From DATDCY01 sp964513745 (GTDB lineage Bacteria > JAUVQV01 > DATDCY01), in contig CAZEOK010000003.1 in NCBI GenBank assembly GCA_964513745.1, forward strand, positions 1-64,000: a stretch of 64,000 nt of DNA, read 5' to 3'. The notes under the pieces are model-generated. The model had not been told where the DNA came from. It saw only the letters and a program-made list of their open reading frames with translations, and ran no database searches. Shown in pieces: positions 1 through 10,550 of this stretch; within the stretch, counting starts at the first letter, position 1; the number at the start of each line of letters is the position of its first letter. A program made the translations under genes and the position numbers.

Positions 1-498
1 CTTCACGGCCTGCCCGACGATGGAGGCGACGGTCTTGAGCAGCCGGATGTCCTCCGCGAAGTCGACATCGGGCGCGAAGAGCTTGTCCACGGTGAGCACG
101 CCGATGGTCTTGCCGCGCACGCCGACCGGCACGCCGATGAAGGAAATGTTCTCCTTCGCCAAGTCGCGGCGCGAACCGGTGCGGTTGAGAAACAGAGGCT
201 CCTTGCCGATGTCGGGTACGACGAACGGGGCTCCAGAGGCGAAGACCCGACCGGTGATCCCCTCGCCGACCTTGTAGAGGCCGCGTTTCATCTCGTTCTT
301 GCTCAGGCCGTGCGAGGCCCGGACGGCGAGATGCCCGGTCTGCGGATCGAGAAGGGTGAGCGTGCCGCGCGCCATCTCGAGATGCTCGGCGAGCGCCCCG
401 AGGATGGCGCCGATGGTCGCGTCAAGATCGAGCGTGGCCGCGGTGAGGCGCGCGATTTCGTACAGCGCCGTCACCTCCCGAATCCTGTCGTGCGGCAT
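1..498 (-). CDS. NifA-like regulator, N-terminal GAF part (partial, runs off left edge)
   Basis: Reads from an ATG at 498 leftward through the window edge (166 codons, no stop). The translation starts MPHDRIREVTALYEIARL and continues as a GAF domain closely resembling that of the complete nifA at 5434-6999, including RGLYKVGEGITGRV and VVPDIGKEPLFLNRTG-type stretches typical of NifA sensory domains. The AAA+ and DNA-binding parts lie outside the window, so NifA family membership rests on the GAF similarity. It is the third gene of amt > PII > this gene, 96 bp after the PII stop. Its product may respond to the PII protein encoded just upstream, as NifA GAF domains do in several diazotrophs (inference). 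Confidence 0.8.
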   Translation of the reverse strand, partial: MPHDRIREVTALYEIARLTAATLDLDATIGAILGALAEHLEMARGTLTLLDPQTGHLAVRASHGLSKNEMKRGLYKVGEGITGRVFASGAPFVVPDIGKEPLFLNRTGSRRDLAKENISFIGVPVGVRGKTIGVLTVDKLFAPDVDFAEDIRLLKTVASIVGQAVK

Positions 499-594
499 GC
501 CGTGTGCCCCTCCCGCCGCGCCGGGCGCGGAACAGTCCGGGGGACGCACGGTCCGTGCGCCTCCCGGGATGATGGTCCTGCCGAAGGCCGGCGA

Positions 595-936
595 CTACCC
601 GATCGCCGCCCCCCCCGTCTCGCCGGTGCGGATGCGCACGACCTCGTCGAGGCTGAGCACGAAGATCTTGCCGTCGCCGATCTGACCCGTGCGCGCGCCC
701 GAGGTGATGGCCTCGATGGTCGCCGGCACGAACTGCTCGTTGACGGCGATCTCGAGCTTCACCTTCTTGAGCAGGTTGCCGGGCTCCTTGTGGCTGCGGT
801 AGACCTCGGCGATGCCCTTCTGGCGTCCGCGCCCGAGCACCTGGGAGACGGTGACGAGGTGGATCTCCTTCTCCTCGAGCCTGGCGAGGACATCCTGCAC
901 CCGGTCCGGCTGGATGATCGCGATGACGTATTTCAT
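595..936 (-). CDS. P-II family nitrogen regulator (Amt-linked, T-loop lacks Tyr51)
   Basis: 113 aa, the normal PII length; ATG at 936 chosen because MKYVIAIIQP is the standard PII start. A longer in-frame reading upstream only enters intergenic repeat DNA. Conserved Gly37 and Gln39 and Lys58 (2-oxoglutarate/ATP site), B-loop TGQIGDGKI and C-loop Arg101/Arg103 are present. In the T-loop, Tyr46 is kept but position 51, the usual uridylylation tyrosine, is Glu (YRSHKEPG), so control by GlnD-type uridylylation is unlikely. PII proteins encoded beside amt usually plug the transporter and report nitrogen status to NifA/NtrB-type partners. It follows amt after 208 bp containing a palindromic repeat. 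Confidence 0.93.
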   Translation of the reverse strand: MKYVIAIIQPDRVQDVLARLEEKEIHLVTVSQVLGRGRQKGIAEVYRSHKEPGNLLKKVKLEIAVNEQFVPATIEAITSGARTGQIGDGKIFVLSLDEVVRIRTGETGGAAIG

Positions 937-1007
937 GGCTCTTCCCTCCGCGTGATTTGTTGGCCGATCAATGCGCGCGATGTCAGCCGACCTTGATGAA
1001 CCAGCCG

Positions 1008-1110
1008 TGCGCGTTCGGGCTGCGGGGGCCTGTCGCTGCGGACCTCCATCGTGCTCCCTGCGGTCCGCCGCTGGAGACCACGCCTCCGCTCCACCCCTCC
1101 GCCCAGTACG
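1008..1110. repeat. Dispersed palindromic repeat, copy A
   Basis: Lies between amt and the PII gene. Shares the core CTGCGGGG-(G/T)-CCTGTCGCTGCG, then a GTGCTC block and a CCACCCC(T)TCGCCCAG-type right end, with copy B near 47 kb, in the same order. Non-coding; open frames through it are repeat-derived. Confidence 0.65.
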
Positions 1111-1144
1111 TTTCCCATGGCAGTGTATTTCTTTACACCGACCT

Positions 1145-2491
<1,347 letters not shown>

Positions 2492-2537
2492 CTGCTGCTC
2501 CCTCCTTGGTTGCGATTATTCGTTGATGGGTGAATTA

Positions 2538-2552
2538 GCAAAGCGTGTGCCA
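2538..2552 (-). promoter_or_regulatory. Sigma-54 (-24/-12) promoter of amt
   Basis: On the minus strand this reads TGGCAC-ACGCT-TTGC, an exact match to the TGGCAC-N5-TTGC consensus. The predicted start is near 2526, giving a leader of about 35 nt before the amt ATG and its AGGAGGG ribosome site. Confidence 0.93.
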
Positions 2553-2584
2553 GCAAGGACATTCACAAAGGGTCCTGTCGTGTA

Positions 2585-2602
2585 ACTGCATGGTGTTGCA
2601 GT
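2585..2602. promoter_or_regulatory. Candidate enhancer-binding palindrome upstream of the amt promoter
   Basis: ACTGCA-N6-TGCAGT is a perfect 6+6 inverted repeat centred about 67 bp upstream of the predicted amt start. NtrC sites are also dyads with N5-6 spacers around GCAC/GTGC half-sites, so this could be the activator site. It is not the TGT-N10-ACA form bound by NifA. The remaining 2603-2798 is AT-rich compared with its surroundings; I see no gene in 2492-2798. Confidence 0.5.
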
Positions 2603-2798
2603 GAAAAGAGAGATTAGATCAATAGTTCGGCGATGTAATACGAATAATTTAATACTACCGAATGGTTGCTATGTTGTGTCGTTATTATCGAAAATGTCGT
2701 ATTTGTAGGCTCGCAAACTGATCGGCCCGTCCGAGCGCAACGGAATCCGCCGGGTAGCTCCCGATGAGACGGGTGAGGAATGGTGGCATACTTGTTAG

Positions 2799-3905
2799 AT
2801 GGAAGAACAAGCCGGTGCGGTGGGGAATCAGGAGGGGAGCCCGCCGCCGATCCGATCCCAGCGCAGCGTCCGCGCGCTGCTGCTTGTCTTCCTGACGCTC
2901 GGCTCGATGGGAGCCGGGTACCTGCTGCGCGGTCTGCGTCAGCCGGATGTCCTGGAGCGGCGGCAGCCGGATGTCCCGGGGCAGCAGAGCTATGAGATCC
3001 GCGGTGGTTCGGGTGGCCTCACCAACCCGCTTCTCGACTGCGAGATGGCGGGGTACCCGCGCGGCCGGGAGCTGCGGCCTTTCAAGCGGGAGATCGAGAC
3101 GCTCGTCGATCGCCTGATCGCCGAGCGCGCCGCGGAGCGGATCTCCCTCTACTTCCGCGACCTGGACAATGGCCCCTGGTTCGGTATCCGCGAAGAGGAG
3201 CGCTTCACCGGGGCCAGCCTCCTGAAGGTCCCGTCGATCGTGGCCGCATTGCTTCAGGCGGAGGGATCCCCCGGATTCCTGGCGAGGACGGTGCGATTCG
3301 CGGGCTACCCGGATGAGGGTTCGCCCGGCCAGTACCGGCCGGAGCAGCGGCTGGTTCGAGGGCAGTCCTACGCGGTGGATGAATTGCTCCGGCGGGCCGC
3401 CGTCTATTCCGACAACGCCGCCGTCGGGGTGCTCAACCTGATCGTCAAACCCGAGTACATTGCCAGGGTCTACCGTGAGCTCGACTTGCCCCAGCCCCCG
3501 ACGGACCAGCCGGGGTCGCGGTCGATCTCGCCGCGCGGCTATGGGCACCTTTTCCGCGTTCTCTACAACGCGAGCTACCTGGACCGCATGCTTTCTGAGC
3601 GGGCGTTGGGATACTTCGCCCAAAGCACCTTCCGCGCCGGCCTCGAGGCGGGTGTCCCGCCCGGGACAACCGTCGCCCACAAGTTCGGTATCTACACGAT
3701 CCCGGGGCGCACGCAGACGGCACAGCTGCACGACTGCGGTATCGTCTACCGTCCGGGGCGGCCCTATTTCCTCTGCGTGATGACCGAGGGAGGCGATACC
3801 GACAGGCTGGCCGCAGTCATCAGGCAGATATCCCGTGAGGTTTTTCTCGCCGTCGACAGCCAGTCAGCACCCATGCAGGGCGAGAGTGGGGAGCCAGCAC
3901 GGTGA
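2799..3905 (+). CDS. Membrane-anchored serine hydrolase of the class A beta-lactamase fold
   Basis: 368 aa. Residues 25-45 form one hydrophobic signal-anchor, so the catalytic part is periplasmic. All three motifs of the serine beta-lactamase superfamily are visible: Ser140-Leu-Leu-Lys143 (SxxK), Ser204-Asp-Asn206 (SDN) and Lys295-Phe-Gly297 (KTG equivalent). No class A omega-loop Glu motif is evident, so a cell-wall or peptide substrate is as likely as beta-lactams. A short linker repeats RQPDV twice (about residues 48-59). No Shine-Dalgarno precedes the ATG. A CATACT box sits exactly 6 nt before it, suggesting a leaderless transcript. Divergent from amt. Confidence 0.8.
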   Translation: MEEQAGAVGNQEGSPPPIRSQRSVRALLLVFLTLGSMGAGYLLRGLRQPDVLERRQPDVPGQQSYEIRGGSGGLTNPLLDCEMAGYPRGRELRPFKREIETLVDRLIAERAAERISLYFRDLDNGPWFGIREEERFTGASLLKVPSIVAALLQAEGSPGFLARTVRFAGYPDEGSPGQYRPEQRLVRGQSYAVDELLRRAAVYSDNAAVGVLNLIVKPEYIARVYRELDLPQPPTDQPGSRSISPRGYGHLFRVLYNASYLDRMLSERALGYFAQSTFRAGLEAGVPPGTTVAHKFGIYTIPGRTQTAQLHDCGIVYRPGRPYFLCVMTEGGDTDRLAAVIRQISREVFLAVDSQSAPMQGESGEPAR

Positions 3906-3927
3906 CGAACTGATCGTCAGGCAGCTT

Positions 3928-4503
3928 TCAGCGTTTGTCGGTGGCGCCCTGCCACCTCTCGAAGAAGCAGATCTCCTCGAGCGGCTTGCGTTTCGGCCCT
4001 TCCTTCTTCTCCTCGGCCGGGTAGCCGAGCGGGAGGAGGCCGACGACGCGGATATTCTCCGGAATGCCGAGCAGATCGCGCAGCGGCTCCTCCTGGAAGA
4101 TGCCCACGAAGACCGTCCCAAGCCCCTGGGCGCGCGCAGCGAGCATCAGGCTCTGGGCGGCGATCCCGGCGTCCGCGAGATAATAGTCCTGCCCGCGGAT
4201 GGCCCCCGACTGGGCCGGGTCGGCACAGAGCACGATCACGACCGGTGCCTGCGCGAGAGCCTTCATCGCCGGATTGGCCTTGTAGCCCTTCGGCGCGAAG
4301 AAGGATTCGAGATAGGTAAGTTCGCTGATCCCCTGCCTCGTGTCGGCGTCCTTGACCACGACGATGCGCCAGCACTGCTGGTTCGCCCACGAAGGAGAAG
4401 CGCGGACGGCTTCGAGGACCGCGTGGAGCTTTCCCTCCTCGACCGGGCGTTCCTGATACCGGCGGATGCTGCGGCGTGTCGACAATGCCTCGAAGAATTC
4501 CAT
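3928..4503 (-). CDS. Nitroreductase family protein
   Basis: 191 aa FMN-dependent NAD(P)H oxidoreductase fold. The N-terminal STRRSIRRYQERPV is the usual FMN-phosphate binding start of the family. ASPSWANQQCWRIVVV and the later GLGTVFVGIF stretch fit the remaining flavin-site segments. The substrate cannot be told from sequence. It is convergent with the beta-lactamase-fold gene (22 bp between stops) and downstream of the amidotransferase-like gene on the same strand with a 66-bp gap. Confidence 0.9.
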   Translation of the reverse strand: MEFFEALSTRRSIRRYQERPVEEGKLHAVLEAVRASPSWANQQCWRIVVVKDADTRQGISELTYLESFFAPKGYKANPAMKALAQAPVVIVLCADPAQSGAIRGQDYYLADAGIAAQSLMLAARAQGLGTVFVGIFQEEPLRDLLGIPENIRVVGLLPLGYPAEEKKEGPKRKPLEEICFFERWQGATDKR

Positions 4504-4569
4504 CGCTGCCTCCTCGGCGTGGGTTCCCCGTCGTTTCTGCGGCCCGCCCGGGCCGCGTCACGCGGGCAG

Positions 4570-5256
4570 TCAGGTGGATCGGCCGACGCACGCGGCCATG
4601 CGCAGAAAATTGCCGAACAGGATGGGGGCGCGGCGGCGCCACCACGGGAGACGCACCGGCTGAACCCGGCGCAGCTCGACGAAATCCGCGGTGCCGATCG
4701 ACCACGTTTCGATCATCGCGGCGTCGATCTCGGGATGGAATTGCACGCCCCAGGACATCGCGAAGCGGAAGGCCTGGTTGCGGCAGGCGTCGGTGGTCGC
4801 CAGCAGCTCCGCCCCCGGCGGCAGCGAGAAAGCCTCCTGGTGCCAGTGGAAAACACGCAACGGCGAAGCGAGGCCGGAGAAGAGCGTGTCGCGCCGGCCG
4901 GCCGGCGTGAGCTGCACGCTGGACCAGCCCTGCTCGGCGACCGGGGCGGCCTGCACCGAGCCGCCGAGCGATCGCGCGAGGATGCGGGCACCGAGGCTGA
5001 TGCCGAGCACGGGAACGCCGGCGACGACCGCGCTTCTGAGAAATGAGGCCTCGTCACGCAGGAAGGGGAACTGTCGCTCCTCCCCGGCGCTCATCGCCCC
5101 GCCGAGGGACACGATGGCCTTGAAGCGCCGGACATCGTTCGGGAAAGGGTCACCCAGGTGCAGCCGCAGCGTGCGGTGGGCCAGGGAGCGCCTCACGAGC
5201 AGGGTGCGCAGAGCCCCGGCCGGGAACAGCGGATCGTGAGCGATCAGCAGAATCAT
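4570..5256 (-). CDS. Class I glutamine amidotransferase-like protein with Ser in place of the catalytic Cys
   Basis: 228 aa from the ATG at 5256 (MILLIAHD). The elbow normally reading GxCxGxQ reads GISLGAR, with Ser87 at the nucleophile position; the codon is AGC. The downstream His174 and Glu176 (GVQFHPE) are kept. The fold is thus of the GMP-synthase-like/YfeJ amidotransferase group but glutamine hydrolysis by the standard Cys mechanism is not expected. It could be a pseudo-amidotransferase or have another activity. A longer in-frame start at 5352 exists. I prefer 5256 because a TATGCT box lies exactly 6 nt upstream with no Shine-Dalgarno, as at other leaderless-looking starts here. Confidence 0.8.
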   Translation of the reverse strand: MILLIAHDPLFPAGALRTLLVRRSLAHRTLRLHLGDPFPNDVRRFKAIVSLGGAMSAGEERQFPFLRDEASFLRSAVVAGVPVLGISLGARILARSLGGSVQAAPVAEQGWSSVQLTPAGRRDTLFSGLASPLRVFHWHQEAFSLPPGAELLATTDACRNQAFRFAMSWGVQFHPEIDAAMIETWSIGTADFVELRRVQPVRLPWWRRRAPILFGNFLRMAACVGRST

Positions 5257-5433
5257 GTTACAAGCATACAACAATACCTGATCAGGACTGTTCTCATTGA
5301 GAAGATGGGGTTGCTCAATTACGCCCGGCCGCAGAGAAGGGTCCAGATGCAAGGCGGACGACGATCCGGTGACTGAGGCGGGCTGGCGCCCGCCGCAGGG
5401 AGACGGGAGGAGTTCAACGCCGCAGATGGGCCG

Positions 5434-6999
<1,566 letters not shown>

Positions 7000-7058
7000 G
7001 TTCCTCCCTCAGCCGATCATGACGCCAATAGAAGGCAGCCGTTGAAGTATCCTACTGA

Positions 7059-7087
7059 ATTGTATGGACAGGTGAAGGTTCCGTCAA
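7059..7087 (-). promoter_or_regulatory. Sigma-70 promoter of nifA
   Basis: Minus strand: TTGACG (7082-7087), a 17-nt spacer, then TACAAT (7059-7064). The predicted start is near 7052, about 50 nt before the GTG. The rest of 7000-7375 holds no gene I can support. A 48-codon frame with a weak start at 7230 on the minus strand is present but has no recognisable content. Confidence 0.75.
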
Positions 7088-7375
7088 ATCCCCGCAGAGG
7101 CGCGGCTTCGTTGCCGCCGCGCACCCCCAGCAGCCGCGCCGCCCGGCCGGGTGCAAGCGAGACCTCGACCGCCGCGAGCCGCAGCGTTTCGCTCCAGCAG
7201 CGCCCAGAGTGAATCAGGTTCGGTCGTCATCAGCCTTTCGTGGTGCCTGGCGTTTCCCCGCCGATTATATCGGCTATCGGTGTGACAGGCAGCTCTTTGT
7301 CGCAAGAGATGAGCCTTTTTCAAACACCTGGCGTCTCTGGCGGACGAGACCCGCCTGGCTTAAGATGGGGTGGCC

Positions 7376-8467
7376 ATGATCATCGGTGTCCCGAAGGAAG
7401 TGAAGATCGGCGAGAACCGTGTCGGCATCGTGCCGGCGGGCGCGCAGGCGCTTGTCGACGCGGGTAACCGAGTCATCGTGCAGGCTGGCGCAGGGGAGGG
7501 GAGCGGCATCCCCGACGAGGCCTACCGCGCGGCAGGGGCCGGAATCGTCGCCGACGCCGTCGCCGCATGGGGCGAGGTCGACATGGTCGTGAAGGTCAAG
7601 GAGCCGGTCGCCGCCGAGTACGCCCTGCTGCGGCCCGGGCTCGTCCTGTTCACGTATTTGCACCTTGCGACGACGCGCGAATTGACCATGACGCTGGCTG
7701 AAAGGGGGGTCACGGCGATCGCCTACGAGACCGTCGAGGCATCGGACGGCTCGCTCCCGCTGCTGGCACCGATGAGCGAGGTCGCCGGCAGGCTGGCGAC
7801 ACAGATCGGCGCGACGCTGCTGCAGAAGGATCGCGGCGGGCCGGGTATTCTCCTCGGCGGCGTCCCGGGTGTTCGCCACGGCCGCGTGACGGTGATCGGC
7901 GGCGGTTCGGTGGGGGTGAACGCCGCGCGTGTCGCGGTGGGCATGGGTGCCGAGGTGAAGCTGATCGACGTCGACCTCAGACGTCTTGCCGTGATCGACG
8001 AGCACTTCCAGGGCACGGTCGAGTCGCTGATGTCCAACCGCGCCACCATCGAGGAGGCGGCGGTCGCCTCGGATCTGCTCGTCGGCGCAGTGCTCGTCGC
8101 GGGAGCGCGCGCCCCGATGCTCGTTTCAGAGGAGACGGTGCGACGGATGCGGCCCGGCTCCGTGATCGTCGACGTGGCGATCGATCAGGGCGGCTGCGTG
8201 GCGACGATCCGGCCGACGACGCATGCCGACCCGATCTATGTCCGCCACGGGGTGACCCACTACGGCGTAACGAACATGCCCGCGCTCGTGCCGCGCACTT
8301 CCACCTATGCGCTGACGAATGCCACGCTTCCCTATGCGCTTTGTCTTGCCCGTGGTGTCGATGCCGCGCTTGCGGCCGATCCCGGGCTCGCGAAAGGGCT
8401 GAGCACGGTCGGGGGGAGCGTGGTGCACCCCGGGGTGGCCGCCACACACCGGCTGGCGGCCCGCTGA
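7376..8467 (+). CDS. ald: Alanine dehydrogenase
   Basis: 363 aa, close to the usual 370. Catalyses the reversible NAD-dependent deamination of L-alanine to pyruvate and ammonia in the cytoplasm. The N-terminal MIIGVPKEVKIGENRVG is the family signature. The Rossmann GGGSVGVNAARVAVGMGAEV binds NAD, and Lys and His of the catalytic site fall in VKVKEP and YLHLA. ATG at 7376 chosen to match the family start; an in-frame GTG two codons earlier (7370) is possible. TAAGAT lies 9 nt before the ATG and there is no clear Shine-Dalgarno. Monocistronic and convergent with the PEBP gene. Confidence 0.95.
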   Translation: MIIGVPKEVKIGENRVGIVPAGAQALVDAGNRVIVQAGAGEGSGIPDEAYRAAGAGIVADAVAAWGEVDMVVKVKEPVAAEYALLRPGLVLFTYLHLATTRELTMTLAERGVTAIAYETVEASDGSLPLLAPMSEVAGRLATQIGATLLQKDRGGPGILLGGVPGVRHGRVTVIGGGSVGVNAARVAVGMGAEVKLIDVDLRRLAVIDEHFQGTVESLMSNRATIEEAAVASDLLVGAVLVAGARAPMLVSEETVRRMRPGSVIVDVAIDQGGCVATIRPTTHADPIYVRHGVTHYGVTNMPALVPRTSTYALTNATLPYALCLARGVDAALAADPGLAKGLSTVGGSVVHPGVAATHRLAAR

Positions 8468-8474
8468 ACAGGGC

Positions 8475-8495
8475 CGCCCGCCCTCAGCGCGGGCG
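8475..8495. terminator. Hairpin between convergent ald and PEBP genes
   Basis: CGCCCGC-N7-GCGGGCG, a perfect 7-bp GC stem in the 16-bp gap; it overlaps the PEBP stop codon. It has no T-run, so it may act as a bidirectional stall or with Rho rather than as an intrinsic terminator. Confidence 0.4.
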
Positions 8496-8954
8496 CTGGT
8501 ACGTCCCCACCAACTGGGCTTCGGCGAGGACATGGCCCGCCATCGCCGCGAGGAGCTGCGCCTTCGTCGGCCTGCCCAAGTCTCGAAGCACCCTGTCGAG
8601 CGCGTAGAGCTTGTGGAAGTAGCGGTGCCGACCGATCGGTGGGCAGGGGCCGCCGTAGCCGGTGCGGCCCCAGTCGTTGAGCCCCTCGAGCGTGCCCGCG
8701 GGGAGATTCGCCGGGCTGAGCGCCTCGGCGAGGCCTTCGGCTGTGGGCGGGATGTTGTAGAGGACCCAGTGGACATAAACCCGCTTCGGGGCCTTCGGGT
8801 CGGGTGCATCGGGGTCGTCGACGATCACGGCGAGGCTTTTCGTGCCAGCGGGGATGTCCGTCCACGTCAGGGGCGGCGAGTGGTTTTCGCTGTCGCAGGT
8901 GAACGCCTTCGGGATCGCGTCCTGATGGACAAACGAGGGGGATCGCAGTTCCAT
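8484..8954 (-). CDS. YbhB/YbcL-type PEBP (Raf kinase inhibitor-like) protein
   Basis: 156 aa phosphatidylethanolamine-binding-protein fold. Diagnostic stretches include NHSPPLTWTDIPAGTKSLAV, DDPDAPD and YGGPCPPIGRHRYFHKLYAL, which line the anion-binding pocket. No signal peptide, so cytoplasmic. Two ATGs lie 6 nt apart; the AAGGAG is 2 nt from the first (8960) and 8 nt from the second, so the ATG at 8954 is the likely start. The physiological ligand of bacterial members is unsettled. Confidence 0.93.
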   Translation of the reverse strand: MELRSPSFVHQDAIPKAFTCDSENHSPPLTWTDIPAGTKSLAVIVDDPDAPDPKAPKRVYVHWVLYNIPPTAEGLAEALSPANLPAGTLEGLNDWGRTGYGGPCPPIGRHRYFHKLYALDRVLRDLGRPTKAQLLAAMAGHVLAEAQLVGTYQRPR

Positions 8955-9170
8955 GGTCATGTCTCCTTTTTGCGGCGCGAGGACTCGATGGCTGCGGCGA
9001 AGGTTCCGGGTCGGCCAGCGGTGCGCCGCTGCCACTCGCGCTGCCTCCCAGAGCTTTCTCCCCCGCAAGGCCCGGCATGTCTTGGAATTCATAGCGCGAA
9101 CCGTCGCCGGGTGTCAACGCCTGCGCATGGCTGCGGGGCGTTCGCGAAGCGCCATGGTAGGATTGCGGCA

Positions 9171-10001
9171 ATGAACACCATGCGGACGGCGGCGGCAGCG
9201 ATGGCTCTTGCCGCCAGCCTGCTGCTTGCGGCGCCCGTTCCGGGTGCCGCGGGCAACCCGTGGACGGCTCTTGCCGCCGGCCTCGACCTGGGCCGGTTCA
9301 CCCTGGACGGCCCAGGGTTCCCTGGTGCACAGGTGCACGTCCTGCGCATCGACCCGCGGCGCTGGGAACTGACGATCCACGGGCTCCCGAGCGGGGAGTC
9401 CGTGGGCTACACCGCGCGCGAGTGGTCTCGCCGCGAGGGGCTGGTCGCCGCAATCAACGCCGGGATGTACCAGGCGGACTACCGGACCCACACGGGGTAC
9501 ATGATCGTCGATGGCCGCGTCCTGAGCCGCGGGAGAAACGGCTATCTCTCCGCGGCAGCGTTCGGGCCCGTCGACCCGAAGGACCCGCCGTTTCGGGTCT
9601 TTGATCTCGACGACGACCCTCTGGCGTCGGTGCTGCCGCGCTATCGCCGCGTCGTCCAGAACCTGCGGCTGGTCAAGCGCCCCGGGGAGAATCGCTGGTC
9701 GCCGCTTGAGCGCCGCTGGAGCGAGGCGGCGCTCGGCGAGGACCGCGAGGGCCGGGCCCTGTTCATCCTCTGCGCGGCGCCGCTGCCGCTCGATCAGCTC
9801 ATCGACGCGGTTCTGGCCTTGCCCCTCGGTCTTGTCGCGGCCCAGCATCTCGAGGGCGGCTCGCAGGCGCAGCTTTTCGTCTCGGCAGCGGGGCAGAGCA
9901 TCGAGCTTGTCGGTGGACATGAGGGGACTTTCCCGGACCCGGGTCGCCCGGCCTGGCCGATACCCAACGTGATCGGCGTCCGCCCCCGCCCTTCTCCGTG
10001 A
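9171..10001 (+). CDS. Secreted phosphodiester glycosidase-like (NAGPA/DUF2233) protein
   Basis: 276 aa with a cleavable signal peptide (residues 1-26, ending near PGAAG). The body matches the NAGPA domain found in the mammalian uncovering enzyme and in bacterial cell-wall proteins: VHVLRIDPRRWEL near the start, AAINAGMYQADYRTHTGYMI in the middle, and an LNLEGGGSS-like stretch near residue 235 reading QHLEGGSQAQLF. Likely periplasmic, with a sugar-phosphodiester substrate inferred from the family only. TAGGAT lies 7 nt before the ATG; the start may be leaderless. Confidence 0.8.
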   Translation: MNTMRTAAAAMALAASLLLAAPVPGAAGNPWTALAAGLDLGRFTLDGPGFPGAQVHVLRIDPRRWELTIHGLPSGESVGYTAREWSRREGLVAAINAGMYQADYRTHTGYMIVDGRVLSRGRNGYLSAAAFGPVDPKDPPFRVFDLDDDPLASVLPRYRRVVQNLRLVKRPGENRWSPLERRWSEAALGEDREGRALFILCAAPLPLDQLIDAVLALPLGLVAAQHLEGGSQAQLFVSAAGQSIELVGGHEGTFPDPGRPAWPIPNVIGVRPRPSP

Positions 10002-10022
10002 CCGCTGCTGAAAAACCGGCCC
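10001..10022. repeat. TTTTTCAG-type 3' repeat motif (reverse orientation)
   Basis: Minus strand reads CCGGTTTTTCAGCAGC, resembling the motifs at 41945-41966 and 61336-61359. It begins at the stop codon of the NAGPA-domain gene. Confidence 0.35.
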
Positions 10023-10101
10023 ACGGCCCATAGCGGCAAACGGCGGTGCGCGGGGCCTCGGCGCCTCGTCCCGGGGTGAAACGGCAGGAAGCCGCCCGCA
10101 T

Positions 10102-10131
10102 CATATAAACAAATGCTTATGCGTTTATATG
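10102..10131. promoter_or_regulatory. ArsR-type operator palindrome
   Basis: CATATAAAC-N12-GTTTATATG, a perfect 9+9 inverted repeat in an AT-rich island 24 nt upstream of the arsR-like ATG at 10155. Its size and AT-rich half-sites resemble SmtB/ArsR-family operators, so the regulator probably represses its own operon here. Confidence 0.75.
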
Positions 10132-10154
10132 ACAACGGGGAGGGCGATGCCGTA

Positions 10155-10550
10155 ATGGTTACCTTGGTGAAGTGCCTGCGCGCGCTTGGGGACGAGACCC
10201 GTCTGCGCATCTTGATGCTCCTGCGTGAACGGGAGCTCTGCGTCCTCGAGATCCTCGGTTCGCTCGGCATATCGCAGCCGCTCGCATCGAGCCACCTGGG
10301 CGTCCTGCGCGCGGCCGGGCTCGTGACCTCGCGTCGGGAAGGCCGCCGGATGCGCTACAGCCTTTCAAAGGAGGCGCGCCGCGGCGGCAAGCACCGGTTG
10401 CTGCAGCACGCGGCGGCCGCGATTGCGGGCGAGCCGATCATCGCCGCGGATCGCGCCCGCCTTGACGAGTGTGTCGCGTTCCGCGGGGACAACGGCACCT
10501 GCGACAAGAGAACTCTCGCAAACTTCCGCTCGAAGAGGAGGGCACCGTGA
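10155..10550 (+). CDS. ArsR family winged-helix transcriptional regulator
   Basis: 131 aa. LVKCLRALGDETRLRILMLL followed by the recognition helix SQPLASSHLGVLRAAGLV and the wing RREGRRMRYSLS is the ArsR/SmtB pattern. The ELCVCE metal motif of ArsR repressors is reduced to ELCVLE with a single Cys, but Cys residues near the C-terminus (DECVAFRGDNGTC) could form another site, so metal sensing is possible but unproven. ATG 10155 is chosen because an earlier in-frame ATG (10113) lies inside the operator palindrome. The stop overlaps the next start (GTGA), so it is translationally coupled to the efflux genes. Confidence 0.9.
   Translation: MVTLVKCLRALGDETRLRILMLLRERELCVLEILGSLGISQPLASSHLGVLRAAGLVTSRREGRRMRYSLSKEARRGGKHRLLQHAAAAIAGEPIIAADRARLDECVAFRGDNGTCDKRTLANFRSKRRAP

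Noticed and set aside
7084..7230. 48-codon minus-strand frame with a weak AGGCTG ribosome site
   Set aside because: No recognisable sequence, and it covers the nifA -35 box; treated as intergenic.
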